Source: Sinorhizobium sp. RAC02
Lineage (GTDB): Bacteria > Pseudomonadota > Alphaproteobacteria > Rhizobiales > Rhizobiaceae
DNA: 64,000 bases
Reading direction: 5' to 3'
Assembly: GCF_001713395.1 (NCBI RefSeq)
Contig: NZ_CP016452.1
Location: 2,108,001 to 2,172,000 of the forward strand
This document shows, one piece after another, positions 43,685 to 51,834 of this stretch. The notes under the pieces were generated by a model that did not search any database, was not told where the DNA came from, and saw only the letters and a program-made list of their open reading frames with translations. The first letter of the stretch is position 1, and each line of letters starts with the position of its first letter. The position numbers and the translations under genes are program-made.

Positions 43685-44659
43685 CTACTTGCGGATCGCC
43701 CAGTTCCGGAGCGACTTGTCGCCATAGGCCGCCCCGACGACGATGAGGCCGAGAATGAGAATGAACCATTGCGGCTGAACACCGGTGACGACCAGATAGG
43801 ACTGAATGGAGGACAGGACGAATGCACCCATCAGGGCTCCGATCAGCGAGATCCGCCCGCCAGCCAGCAGGCAGCCGCCCAGAACACAGGAGGCAATGGC
43901 CTGCAACTCCATCAGTCTCCCCATGGATCCATCGGCAAATCCGAGCTTTCCAGCCTCAAGCGCGCCGGCAAAGGCGGCGAGCATACCGCAGATGACGAAT
44001 GCGGACAGCTTGATGCGCTCGACACGCACACCGCGCGAATGCGCACTGTCCGCCGAGCCGCCGACGGCCAGCAGCCGGTTGCCGAATGGCATAGCCTTCA
44101 GGACGACGAAGAGAATAGCAAAGACCGCGATCAACCAGAACAGAGCGGTATTGAAGCCGAGAAAATCGCCCCCGCCAAGAAGAAAGTAGGTCCAGCCGTT
44201 TCGCGCTGCATAGGGAATGGAAAACGAAAAGCCGTCCGTCAGCGCGATCGCGACGCCACGAAAGATCATCAGGGTGCCAAGAGTGATGATCAGCGAGGGT
44301 GTCTTTGTCCTGGTGATGAGCCAGCCGTTCACATAACCGATAGCCGCGCCAACCACGATCGCAGCCAAAGCGGCAAACACGGGATCGACACGGGCGGCAA
44401 GCCAAAGATAGGCGAGCGCACCCATGCCGAAGGTCGAGCCGACCGAAATGTCGATTTCGCCGGTCCCGATCACGATGGCGACACCGAGGCTCATCAGCCC
44501 GAGCGTCGCGGTCACCTGCATGATGGTTCCGATATTGTAGAGGTTGGCCCAACGCCCGTCCGAGGTCGATGCGAAAATGACGATCAGGATGGCGCCGATC
44601 AGGAAGATGCCGATTTCCGTGTGGCGGCGAATGAGGGGTTTTGCCGCGGAGAGCACCAT
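43685..44659 (-). CDS. Sugar ABC importer permease (RbsC-like), second of two
   Basis: A 324-residue permease with GEIDISVGSTFGMGALAYL near residue 70 and ASCVLGGCLLAGGRISLIGA near 255. Together with the paralogous permease at 45447-46403 it implies a heterodimeric channel. Its start overlaps the ATPase stop as TGATG, and a strong terminator follows. Confidence 0.92.
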   Translation of the reverse strand: MVLSAAKPLIRRHTEIGIFLIGAILIVIFASTSDGRWANLYNIGTIMQVTATLGLMSLGVAIVIGTGEIDISVGSTFGMGALAYLWLAARVDPVFAALAAIVVGAAIGYVNGWLITRTKTPSLIITLGTLMIFRGVAIALTDGFSFSIPYAARNGWTYFLLGGGDFLGFNTALFWLIAVFAILFVVLKAMPFGNRLLAVGGSADSAHSRGVRVERIKLSAFVICGMLAAFAGALEAGKLGFADGSMGRLMELQAIASCVLGGCLLAGGRISLIGALMGAFVLSSIQSYLVVTGVQPQWFILILGLIVVGAAYGDKSLRNWAIRK

Positions 44660-45429
44660 CAGACCGCCTCCTTCTCGACGACCCGACCGCCCTGGCGGAT
44701 GACGTCTTCAAGCGCTTCCGCCGACATGCTGTCCGTCGACGCATCCGCAACCTTCTCGCCATTCTCCATGATGACGATGCGATCGGCGAGTTTGTGCACC
44801 TGGAAGATATCATGCGTGATGTAGATGACGAGCAGACCCTGCTCCTTCAGCTGCACCGCCAACTCGTTGACATGCTCGCGTTCGCGCACCGACAGGTGGT
44901 TCGTCGGCTCGTCCATGATCACGACACGGTTCTTGAACTCGACGGCCCGGCCGATCTTGACCGATTGGCGCTCACCGCCCGACAGCCGTTCCACCTCGTC
45001 ATCGGCCGAGACGTTCTCGCGAAGGCCGAACTGGCGAATAACGCGGCTGGATTTCTCGCGCATCTTGGCGAAATCGAGAAACGGTATCCCGAGGATGCGT
45101 TTGACCGGCTCCCGGCCGAGATAGAAATTCCGCGCGATCGAAAGGTTGTCGCAAAGGCCGACGGACTGCTGGATAGTCTCGATGCCCTGGTCGATGGCGA
45201 GCTTCGGGTGAAACTTCTCGACCTTCTTGCCGTCGAAGAAGACCTCGCCTTTCGACGGGGCGTGGATGCCACACAGAACGCGGATCAGCGTGGTCTTGCC
45301 GGCACCATTGTCGCCGACCAGGCCGATCAATTCGCCAGCGTTGAAATCGACTGAGACGTTTTTCAGGGCGTGGAAGGCCCCGAAGTAGAGGTCAAGATTC
45401 TTGACCTGAATCAGAGGGTGTTGGGTCAT
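44659..45429 (-). CDS. Sugar ABC importer ATPase, single domain
   Basis: A 256-residue single-domain CUT2 ATPase: Walker A GDNGAGKTT near residue 38, LSGGERQSVKIGRAVEF, and Walker B VVIMDEPTNHLSVRE, where the usual D-loop SALD is replaced by NHLS. The ATG at 45429 has a GAGGACG site. It lies between two permease genes. Confidence 0.92.
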   Translation of the reverse strand: MTQHPLIQVKNLDLYFGAFHALKNVSVDFNAGELIGLVGDNGAGKTTLIRVLCGIHAPSKGEVFFDGKKVEKFHPKLAIDQGIETIQQSVGLCDNLSIARNFYLGREPVKRILGIPFLDFAKMREKSSRVIRQFGLRENVSADDEVERLSGGERQSVKIGRAVEFKNRVVIMDEPTNHLSVREREHVNELAVQLKEQGLLVIYITHDIFQVHKLADRIVIMENGEKVADASTDSMSAEALEDVIRQGGRVVEKEAV

Positions 45430-45446
45430 TTGAGCGTCCTCCCGCG

Positions 45447-46403
45447 TCAAACGCTGTGCCCGACAAAGCGGGCAAGCTTCTGATTGAAAATAACCGCCAC
45501 GATGAGAACGGCGCCGACGAATGTGATGTACCAGGACGATGGTGCGCCGAGCGCGATCAGCTCGTAACGGAAGCTGACAACGATCAAGGCGCCGAGGACG
45601 ACACCGAGGATCGACCCTCGCCCGCCAGTCAGCAGGCACCCGCCGATCACCGCTGCCGAGATGGCCTCGAGTTCCATGTTCTCGCCGAGCGTCACATGGG
45701 TCTGCGGCTGGTTGCACAGCGTCAGGATGCCGGCGAAGCCTGCAAGCAGCGAGCAGAGGACAAAGGCCGCCGTCTTGACGCGGTCGGTGCGAACACCACG
45801 CGATTCAGCGCTTTCCCGACTGCCGCCGGTCGCCAGAAGGCGGTTCCCGAAACGGGTGCCCCAGAGCATGATTGCCAGCAGGACGGAAATGATAGCGACC
45901 CAGTAGATGGCCGCGGAAATTCCGAAAAGCTCTCCGCCCAGGAGGCGGGTCAGGGCGTGGGTGCGGGCATCGGGGGAGAAATTGTGGACGGATCCGCCCG
46001 TCCAGACGTAGATGATGCCGCGCGCCGCAAACAGGCCGCCAAGCGTGACGATCATCGATGGAAGCTCGCCTTTGACGACAGCGGTTCCCTGGATAAATCC
46101 GGCCGCCGCCGCAATGAGGAGAGCCACGACCAGAGAGCCGGGCACGCCGAGGGACGGCTCCAGCGTTATGAAGGCCACGCCGGTCAGCCCGTAGATCGAC
46201 CCGACGGACAGGTCGATCTCCTTTGTCATGATCACGAGGGCCTGCCCCAAGGCCACCAGGGCAAGGATGGCCGTGAACTGCGTGACGTTGGACAGGGTCT
46301 GCACCGTCCACCATCCGGAAAAATCGATCACTGTGAAAACGGCCAGCATGGCGATGACGCCGATGGTCGCGCCGAAGCCCTGGCTGCGGACAAGGTACTT
46401 CAT
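45447..46403 (-). CDS. Sugar ABC importer permease (RbsC-like), first of two
   Basis: A 318-residue permease with KEIDLSVGSIYGLTGVAF near residue 62 and AAVIGGCLLTGGRGSILGV near 250. It is more similar in layout to the permease at 43685 than to those of the other operons. It is separated from the binding-protein gene by a hairpin. Confidence 0.92.
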   Translation of the reverse strand: MKYLVRSQGFGATIGVIAMLAVFTVIDFSGWWTVQTLSNVTQFTAILALVALGQALVIMTKEIDLSVGSIYGLTGVAFITLEPSLGVPGSLVVALLIAAAAGFIQGTAVVKGELPSMIVTLGGLFAARGIIYVWTGGSVHNFSPDARTHALTRLLGGELFGISAAIYWVAIISVLLAIMLWGTRFGNRLLATGGSRESAESRGVRTDRVKTAAFVLCSLLAGFAGILTLCNQPQTHVTLGENMELEAISAAVIGGCLLTGGRGSILGVVLGALIVVSFRYELIALGAPSSWYITFVGAVLIVAVIFNQKLARFVGHSV

Positions 46404-46448
46404 GGTTCTTGATCCTGCTCGTTGATATGCGCTGCGGGATGCGCAAAT

Positions 46449-46484
46449 GAGGGCAGCCGGCCTGTCGAAAGGCCAGCCGCCCTC
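46449..46484 (-). other. Intercistronic hairpin between binding-protein and permease genes
   Basis: GAGGGC...GCCGGCCT (46449-46463) pairs with AGGCC...GCCGCCCTC (46470-46484) with small bulges and a 6-nt loop. No T run follows on the minus strand. Expected to set a high binding-protein to permease ratio. Confidence 0.6.
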
Positions 46485-46501
46485 GCCCGGGAGGGTACCG
46501 G

Positions 46502-47530
46502 TTACCAGGTGTTCTGTTCGTCGTAGGCCTTGTCGCCGAACACGCCGCGGACCTGCTCGGCCCACTGATCCGCATTATCCTTGTTGATCACGAGCGGACC
46601 CGTCAGGATGCTTTGCTGGGGCGCGTATCCGAACTTCTTGTTCCAATACAGCCACTCCATGGGCGCGTAGCCCTGCAGCCAGAAGCCCTGGCTGTTTGTC
46701 GCGAGAATATGCCCCGCGCGCACGCCTTCGATCGATACCGGGCCTTCATCGACGGTCAGAACGGTGACGCCCTTGTCGTCGACGTCAGGATCGAGTTTCA
46801 TCTCGTTTGCCACGCCCCACGCCCAGGGGGACGACCAGCCGGCGACCGTGAAGATATAATTGGTGTCCGGATTGGCCTGCAGGAAGGATTGCAGCGTGTT
46901 GCGCGCCGTTGCCGGCTCCGCGCCGATGAAGAGTTCGTCGAACTTGGCGCCCGCCTTCTCCATCACCTCTTTCATGCCGGCGCAGCGCGCCTTGAGACCC
47001 TGATGTGCCGAGTCATGGCTTGCGCAGACGACGTGCGTCGGCTTCGGGATTTCGCCGGCCTCGACCTTCGTCAGCGCGTATTCCCCGAGCTTCTTGCCCG
47101 TCAGAAACTCGTCGCCGCCGACATAGGTGAGATAGGGAATGCGCTCACCATCGGGCCGACCGTCCGGGATGTTGAAGGCGACAACCGGGATGCCGGCATC
47201 AATCGCCTTGCGCAGCGGGCCTTCAAAGGCATCCGAACTGACGATCGGCACGGCAATGCCGTCCGGTTGGGTTGCGATTGCCTGCTCTAGCAAGCGGACA
47301 TGCTCCTGAACCGAGTAATTGTTCGTGGAAATGTATTCAGTCTTTACGTCCGGATACTTCGCCTCGAACTCCTTGAGGGATGTCGTCAGCCAGTTCATGT
47401 TCGGATCGTTGGATCCGATGTGCGAGACCATGACGAAGCGATACTGCTTTTCGCCGTCCTGGGCGTGGGCGACCCCAAGCGCAGCCGACGCCAGAAGAGC
47501 AGAATACAGGATGCTTTTTCCAATTCTCAT
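46502..47530 (-). CDS. Sugar ABC importer binding protein (CUT2)
   Basis: A 342-residue binding protein with signal peptide ending AHAQ and the sugar-binder segments FVMVSHIGSNDPNMNWLTTSL, QPDGIAVPIVSSDAFEGPL near 95 and GWSSPWAWGVANEM near 230. First gene of the operon binding protein - permease - ATPase - permease. Ligand unknown; an operator-like site of the inositol series sits 112 bp upstream. Confidence 0.92.
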   Translation of the reverse strand: MRIGKSILYSALLASAALGVAHAQDGEKQYRFVMVSHIGSNDPNMNWLTTSLKEFEAKYPDVKTEYISTNNYSVQEHVRLLEQAIATQPDGIAVPIVSSDAFEGPLRKAIDAGIPVVAFNIPDGRPDGERIPYLTYVGGDEFLTGKKLGEYALTKVEAGEIPKPTHVVCASHDSAHQGLKARCAGMKEVMEKAGAKFDELFIGAEPATARNTLQSFLQANPDTNYIFTVAGWSSPWAWGVANEMKLDPDVDDKGVTVLTVDEGPVSIEGVRAGHILATNSQGFWLQGYAPMEWLYWNKKFGYAPQQSILTGPLVINKDNADQWAEQVRGVFGDKAYDEQNTW

Positions 47531-47641
47531 AAGGTTCCTCCTCCTTGAATGGGTAGACGGAGTTATCGATGCGAGCGGGTTGCTCAGTCGTCTTCAGACG
47601 GCATCACAAGCAACCTCCACGTCGCCTGCTGAACTCCTAGA

Positions 47642-47657
47642 TGCAACATTAATTGCA
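47642..47657. promoter_or_regulatory. Operator-like site TGCAAC-N4-ATTGCA (site 7)
   Basis: TGCAACATTAATTGCA upstream of the binding protein starting at 47530. On the minus strand a TTGACA box near 47674-47669 with a 17-bp spacer would place the -10 (TTAATG) inside this site. Confidence 0.6.
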
Positions 47658-47903
47658 TTAAATTCATACTGTCAACATTTATTCCAGAGCGGGAGCGAAC
47701 GCGGCATTGCGTCAGCGTTTGCGGCTATCGTCGGGCCGCCTGAAGACGAGATCGCCTGGGAGGTATTTTCATGGATGGGGAAGAGGATTCACAAGCCTTT
47801 CATAGGCCAGATCCTGATCGCCTTCCCATCAAATTGACTCGATGGACTCTAAGAACTCAAATTACTGAAAATATTTGACTTATTCAAAAAATCCGAATGA
47901 TAT

Positions 47904-47918
47904 GATGCAAACTACATC
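47904..47918. promoter_or_regulatory. Palindrome GATGCA-N3-TACATC downstream of LacI gene
   Basis: GATGCAAACTACATC matches 13 of 15 positions of the palindrome at 49164-49178 on the other side of the LacI gene. Candidate operator of that regulator for the importer operon starting at 47530. Confidence 0.5.
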
Positions 47919-48030
47919 ACCAGCCACGGGGTTTTTGAGGCAAACGCGCCATCAAGGGTAACGTGAAGAGGTAGGACGCCCTAGCGACGACCCGCACGTT
48001 CCTTCGATCGGGATAAGAGCACTCACCCGG

Positions 48031-49056
48031 CTAAAGACCACAATTATACCGCGTATGAACGAGAATCTGCGAGTAACCCGGTTCACTGGTCACGCCATTC
48101 AGATTGCTCTTGATCCATCGTGCTGCCGACGCGAGCTCGGCCGCGAAATCATGCGAGATAACGTAGTCCATGACCCCGGCCTCAAGCAGCGCACGGGAAT
48201 GGTTTGACAATTCATGCCCGACAAACACCGTTTCCCCCACCTTGCCAACCGCCTCCAGCGCCTTTGCGATTCCGCGATTGGCGCCCGCGACGTTGTAGAT
48301 CGCAGCAGGATGCCCATTCGCCTCGAAATACCGCGTCAGTTGCTCACATGTGCTTTCTGGCCTGTCGTCCGACATCACGCGCTCCTCGATCTTCAGATAG
48401 GGGAAATCGGACCGCAGCACGCGCCGAAACCCCATTTCTCGCTCCTGCTGGCAACGAAACGGCACGCTCATGACGATCAGAATGCTGTTGCTGACCTTCG
48501 GCAAGGCATTGCCGATCAGCAATGCCGCGACACTTCCGGCGGCGTACTGGTCGTTCCCGACATAGATGCTTCTTCGTGAACTCGGCAGATCCGTCGTGAG
48601 GCAGATCTCCGGCCGGCCGAGCGTGCGAAGCTTTCGAATTGCCCGGTTGGTCGCCGGGTGCTCGCGGGCAATGACGACGACCCCATCAGCCTCGCCGCCC
48701 TCCTGCTCGACCCGCCGCGCGAAGGCGAGCGGCTCGGCGTCGCTCGTCGTCACATATACCCCCTGTACGTCAATGCCGGCCTGCGTGCGGTTCACTTCCG
48801 ACACGGCCGCTGCCATGGCCGCATTGAAGGTTTCGCCCGATTCACAGAACAAGCGAATGAGCACCGGGACGTCGCTGTCAGCGCTCTCATGGCGCAGCTT
48901 TTCGAGCGCGGCGAGGACCCGCACCCGCGTCTTCTCCCGCACGCCGCAGCGGTTGTTGAGCACCCGGTCGACGGTTGCGGAACCGACCGCGGCGATCCTG
49001 GCTATCTCGTGGACCGATGGCCCTTTCCAGGTCCCGGGCTTCGCGGGTTTTGGCAT
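48031..49056 (-). CDS. LacI-family transcriptional regulator
   Basis: A 341-residue LacI-type regulator. The helix-turn-helix PSVHEIARIAAVGSATVDRVLNNR and hinge are at residues 14-40, followed by a sugar-binding core (ADGVVVIAREHPATNRAI, YVGNDQYAAGSVAALLIG, FVGHELSNHSRALLEAG). It diverges from a Gfo/Idh dehydrogenase gene. The palindromes at 49164 and 47904 are its most likely operators, making the importer operon at 43685-47530 and the dehydrogenase pair its probable regulon. Confidence 0.9.
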   Translation of the reverse strand: MPKPAKPGTWKGPSVHEIARIAAVGSATVDRVLNNRCGVREKTRVRVLAALEKLRHESADSDVPVLIRLFCESGETFNAAMAAAVSEVNRTQAGIDVQGVYVTTSDAEPLAFARRVEQEGGEADGVVVIAREHPATNRAIRKLRTLGRPEICLTTDLPSSRRSIYVGNDQYAAGSVAALLIGNALPKVSNSILIVMSVPFRCQQEREMGFRRVLRSDFPYLKIEERVMSDDRPESTCEQLTRYFEANGHPAAIYNVAGANRGIAKALEAVGKVGETVFVGHELSNHSRALLEAGVMDYVISHDFAAELASAARWIKSNLNGVTSEPGYSQILVHTRYNCGL

Positions 49057-49163
49057 TTTCCCCTCGTTTGCTGATGCGATTCAAATCATGAGATCGAACA
49101 ACCGCACACTGAATACCTAGCGCCTGAAGCGTTTGCCGTGAATTGCCGCAATGCGAAATTATT

Positions 49164-49178
49164 GATGTAAAATACATC
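49164..49178. promoter_or_regulatory. Palindrome GATGTA-N3-TACATC in LacI/dehydrogenase divergent region
   Basis: GATGTAAAATACATC is a perfect 6-bp inverted repeat with 3-nt spacer, 108 bp upstream of the LacI gene and 200 bp upstream of the dehydrogenase gene. The rest of 49057-49379 shows no gene; an ATTGC-C-GCAAT mini-palindrome lies at 49142-49152. Confidence 0.6.
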
Positions 49179-49379
49179 GGAAAATGCCCGCTACGCTCGT
49201 TGAATGATGGCATTTCAATCTCGATAATCCAACCGCCAAGCTGAGGAAGGCATGGTTCCCGGCACGGCGCGATCACGAGGCATCGAACGCTCGTTCCGGT
49301 CCGAACCTGCATCGACGTCACGGGACATCGTTCGCCCGCATCCCCACCTGGTCACGCCTTCGAAAACAAGGAACATGGA

Positions 49380-50393
49380 ATGTCTGTCAGAATTGCAATC
49401 ATCGGTGCGGGCATCATGGGTGCGGACCATGCCCGGATCGTCTCCGAGGATTTGCCCGGAGCAGTGCTGCAGGTCGTCTGCGATGCGTCCGAGGCGCGCG
49501 CCCGCGCAATCGCGGAGGATTGTGGCGCGGTCGACATCTCCACCGACCCGCTCCAGGCGATCCGGCGCGGCGACATCGACGCGGTAATCATCGCAAGCCC
49601 CGATGAAACCCACGCCCCCCTGTCGCTTGCCGCAATCGAGGTGGGAAAGCCAGTGCTCTGCGAAAAGCCCCTGTCGCAGAATGCAAGCGAATGCCGCGCG
49701 GTCATCGCCGCAGAGGTCGCGCGCGGCCGCCGGTTCGTTCAGCTCGGCTTCATGCGCCGTTTCGACCCATCCTATCGGGACATGAAGGCCGCGCTCGCAG
49801 ACGGCTCGCTCGGCCGGGCGATCTTGATGCACAACACCCACCGGAATGTTGAAGCGCCGGCGAACTTCACCGGCCAGATGGCGATCACCAACTCGGCGCC
49901 GCACGAATTCGACGTCGCCCGTTTCATGCTCGACGCCGACTATACCGCCATATCGGTCTTTCAGCCCACCGGTATCGATACGGGGAAAACCCGAGCGCCG
50001 GTCTTCATGGTGCTCGAAACCGACAAGGGCCAGCTCGTCAACATCGAGGTCAACAACAACGCGGCCTATGGCTACGACGTACGCGGTGAGCTTGTTGGCG
50101 AAAAGGGATCGATTCAGCTCAATGCCCCCGTCCATACGCGCCGCAATAGCGACCTCATGGCATTCGAGAGCTACCCAGCCGATTGGCGCCCGCGCTTTGC
50201 GGAAGCCTACCGCCTGCAGAACAAGGCCTTCATCAACTTCGTTCGAACCGGCACGTTCTCCGCAATCGCCTCCGACAGTTGGGACGGCTATTGCGCGACC
50301 CTTGTCGCCGAAGCCGGCGTCGAGGCGTTGCGCACAGGCAGACGCATCGGCCTCGCCGCAATGGACAAACCTTCTCTCTACAACGCACGATAG
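49380..50393 (+). CDS. Gfo/Idh/MocA-family dehydrogenase (inositol 2-dehydrogenase-like)
   Basis: A 337-residue dehydrogenase close to rhizobial inositol 2-dehydrogenases: IAIIGAGIMGADHARIV at the N-terminus, CEKPLSQNASEC near residue 97, QLGFMRRFDPSYRDM near 122 and ITNSAPHEFDVARFML near 167. The ATG at 49380 follows AAGGAAC. It pairs with a TIM-barrel gene 11 bp downstream, a dehydrogenase-plus-isomerase unit that recurs in this window. Confidence 0.88.
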   Translation: MSVRIAIIGAGIMGADHARIVSEDLPGAVLQVVCDASEARARAIAEDCGAVDISTDPLQAIRRGDIDAVIIASPDETHAPLSLAAIEVGKPVLCEKPLSQNASECRAVIAAEVARGRRFVQLGFMRRFDPSYRDMKAALADGSLGRAILMHNTHRNVEAPANFTGQMAITNSAPHEFDVARFMLDADYTAISVFQPTGIDTGKTRAPVFMVLETDKGQLVNIEVNNNAAYGYDVRGELVGEKGSIQLNAPVHTRRNSDLMAFESYPADWRPRFAEAYRLQNKAFINFVRTGTFSAIASDSWDGYCATLVAEAGVEALRTGRRIGLAAMDKPSLYNAR

Positions 50394-50404
50394 GAAACGC
50401 TCCC

Positions 50405-51364
50405 ATGAAACTCGGTTTCGTCTCCGATAGCCTCGGCGGCCTGTCTTTCGACGCCCTTCTCGACAACGCGGCGCGGCTCGGTGTCTCGGGCGTCGAGGTG
50501 AACACCGGCGGCTGGTCCACGGCCCCCCACTTCGATCTTCAGGCGATGAAAAGCAGCGCCGACGCGCGACGCCACTTTACCAAGGCCTTCGAGGATCGTG
50601 GCTTGGAGATCATCGCGCTCAACGCCAACGGCAACCCGCTACACCCGACCCAGCCGGAGCAAGGGGAATGCCTCAAGGACACGATCCGGCTTGCCGGAGA
50701 CATGGGCATCAAGACCGTTTGCACCATGTCCGGCCTGCCGGCTGGCCGTGCGGGTGACCTCATGCCGAACTGGATCGTCTCGTCCTGGCCGCCGGAAACG
50801 CAGGAGATCCTGCGCTACCAGTGGGAAGAAAAGCTCCTGCCGTTCTGGACGGAGATCGTCGCGCTTGCAAAGGAATGCGGTGTGGAGCGCATCGCGCTCG
50901 AACTACACGGCAATCAATATGTCTACAACGTCCCTTCACTCCTGAAGCTGCGGGCGGCCGTCGGCCCGATCGTAGGCGCCAATCTCGACCCGTCCCACCT
51001 CTTCTGGATGGGGGCGGATCCACTAGTCGCGGCCGAAGCGCTCGGCGATGCCGTCTTTCATGTCCACGCCAAGGACACGATGCTGAATGCGCCGATCCAG
51101 GCGACGACCTCGCTTCTGGAAAACGGCTCGCTGCTAAACATTCCCGCGCGAAGCTGGTCCTATGTCACGCTCGGTTTCGGCCACGGCGAAGCCTGGTGGC
51201 GGCAGTTCTGCTATCGCTTGCAGATGGCGGGCTATGACGGCTGGCTCTCGATCGAGCACGAGGACGTGCTGCTCAACAGCGTCGAAGGGCTGGAAAAATC
51301 GGTGACGCTCCTCAAGACGGTCATGCCGGTAGCGGCAAGCGATTTCAAACTGCAGGCAATCTGA
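50405..51364 (+). CDS. Sugar phosphate isomerase/epimerase-type TIM-barrel protein
   Basis: A 319-residue xylose-isomerase-like TIM barrel: GFVSDSLGGLSFDALLDNAARLGVSG at the N-terminus, IALELHGNQYVYN near residue 160 (Glu, His), GANLDPSHLFWMG near 195, VFHVHAKDTM near 218 and WLSIEHEDVLL near 278 supply the metal site. Cytoplasmic. The ATG at 50405 is used because upstream in-frame sequence lies inside the dehydrogenase gene. Probably processes the ketone product of its partner. Confidence 0.9.
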   Translation: MKLGFVSDSLGGLSFDALLDNAARLGVSGVEVNTGGWSTAPHFDLQAMKSSADARRHFTKAFEDRGLEIIALNANGNPLHPTQPEQGECLKDTIRLAGDMGIKTVCTMSGLPAGRAGDLMPNWIVSSWPPETQEILRYQWEEKLLPFWTEIVALAKECGVERIALELHGNQYVYNVPSLLKLRAAVGPIVGANLDPSHLFWMGADPLVAAEALGDAVFHVHAKDTMLNAPIQATTSLLENGSLLNIPARSWSYVTLGFGHGEAWWRQFCYRLQMAGYDGWLSIEHEDVLLNSVEGLEKSVTLLKTVMPVAASDFKLQAI

Positions 51365-51834
51365 CGGTCACGCCGCCGAAGAAGTGTAGCCCCGAAAGCG
51401 CTGCGTCGGAAACAATAGCCTCCTCCGGAGAACCTTTCGGAGGTCTAATAGCGGGTCGCCTCCGGAGAGGTTGCGTTCTCCGGAGATTCCCAATGTTTCT
51501 TCAAGACCGCGCTTTCAGATTTACAGGCTTCCGAGACGGGAAAGCTGTACTAGGAGGCAATGAATGATGCTGGGCTTTCGATCGCCAGGATCGCTGCAAT
51601 GCTTCGCCTCGACCTTCTCAACTCTTCGTCCCGCCACGCTGAAAACGGTTAGCGTTCTCCATCCGCCTCTACCGCTTGCACGCTATGGCGCACTGGAAAG
51701 CTGCGACTGAAACGCTCGTTTGGTCTCAGCCACAGCCACCCTCCCTCTCAAACAAGCTCAAACAACGTGATGTGCCCCCAGCGGTGGGACAAGCCCATCA
51801 TGCCTCTGGTCATTTTTCAGATCGGTGCCCTACC
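51365..51834. other. Gene-free region with repeated CTCCGGAG palindrome
   Basis: No gene recognised in 470 bp. CTCCGGAG occurs at 51423-51430, 51460-51467 and 51478-51485, and CCTCCG (51422-51427) can pair with CGGAGG (51438-51443). The element may terminate the upstream operon or be a small repeat. From 51500 to 51830 base composition is less regular and no motif was seen. Confidence 0.5.

Larger units (their letters stand above)
47531..48030. other. Gene-free 500-bp region with two candidate operators
   Basis: No convincing gene. It holds operator site 7 (47642-47657) with a minus-strand TTGACA beyond it, and the GATG-type palindrome at 47904-47918. The stretch 47690-47840 has an open frame without recognisable domains and may be debris. 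Confidence 0.5.

Noticed and set aside
47319..47837. A + strand frame covering the 5' part of the importer intergenic region
   Set aside because: Its first half is antisense to a binding-protein gene and the rest has no recognisable domain or start signal.
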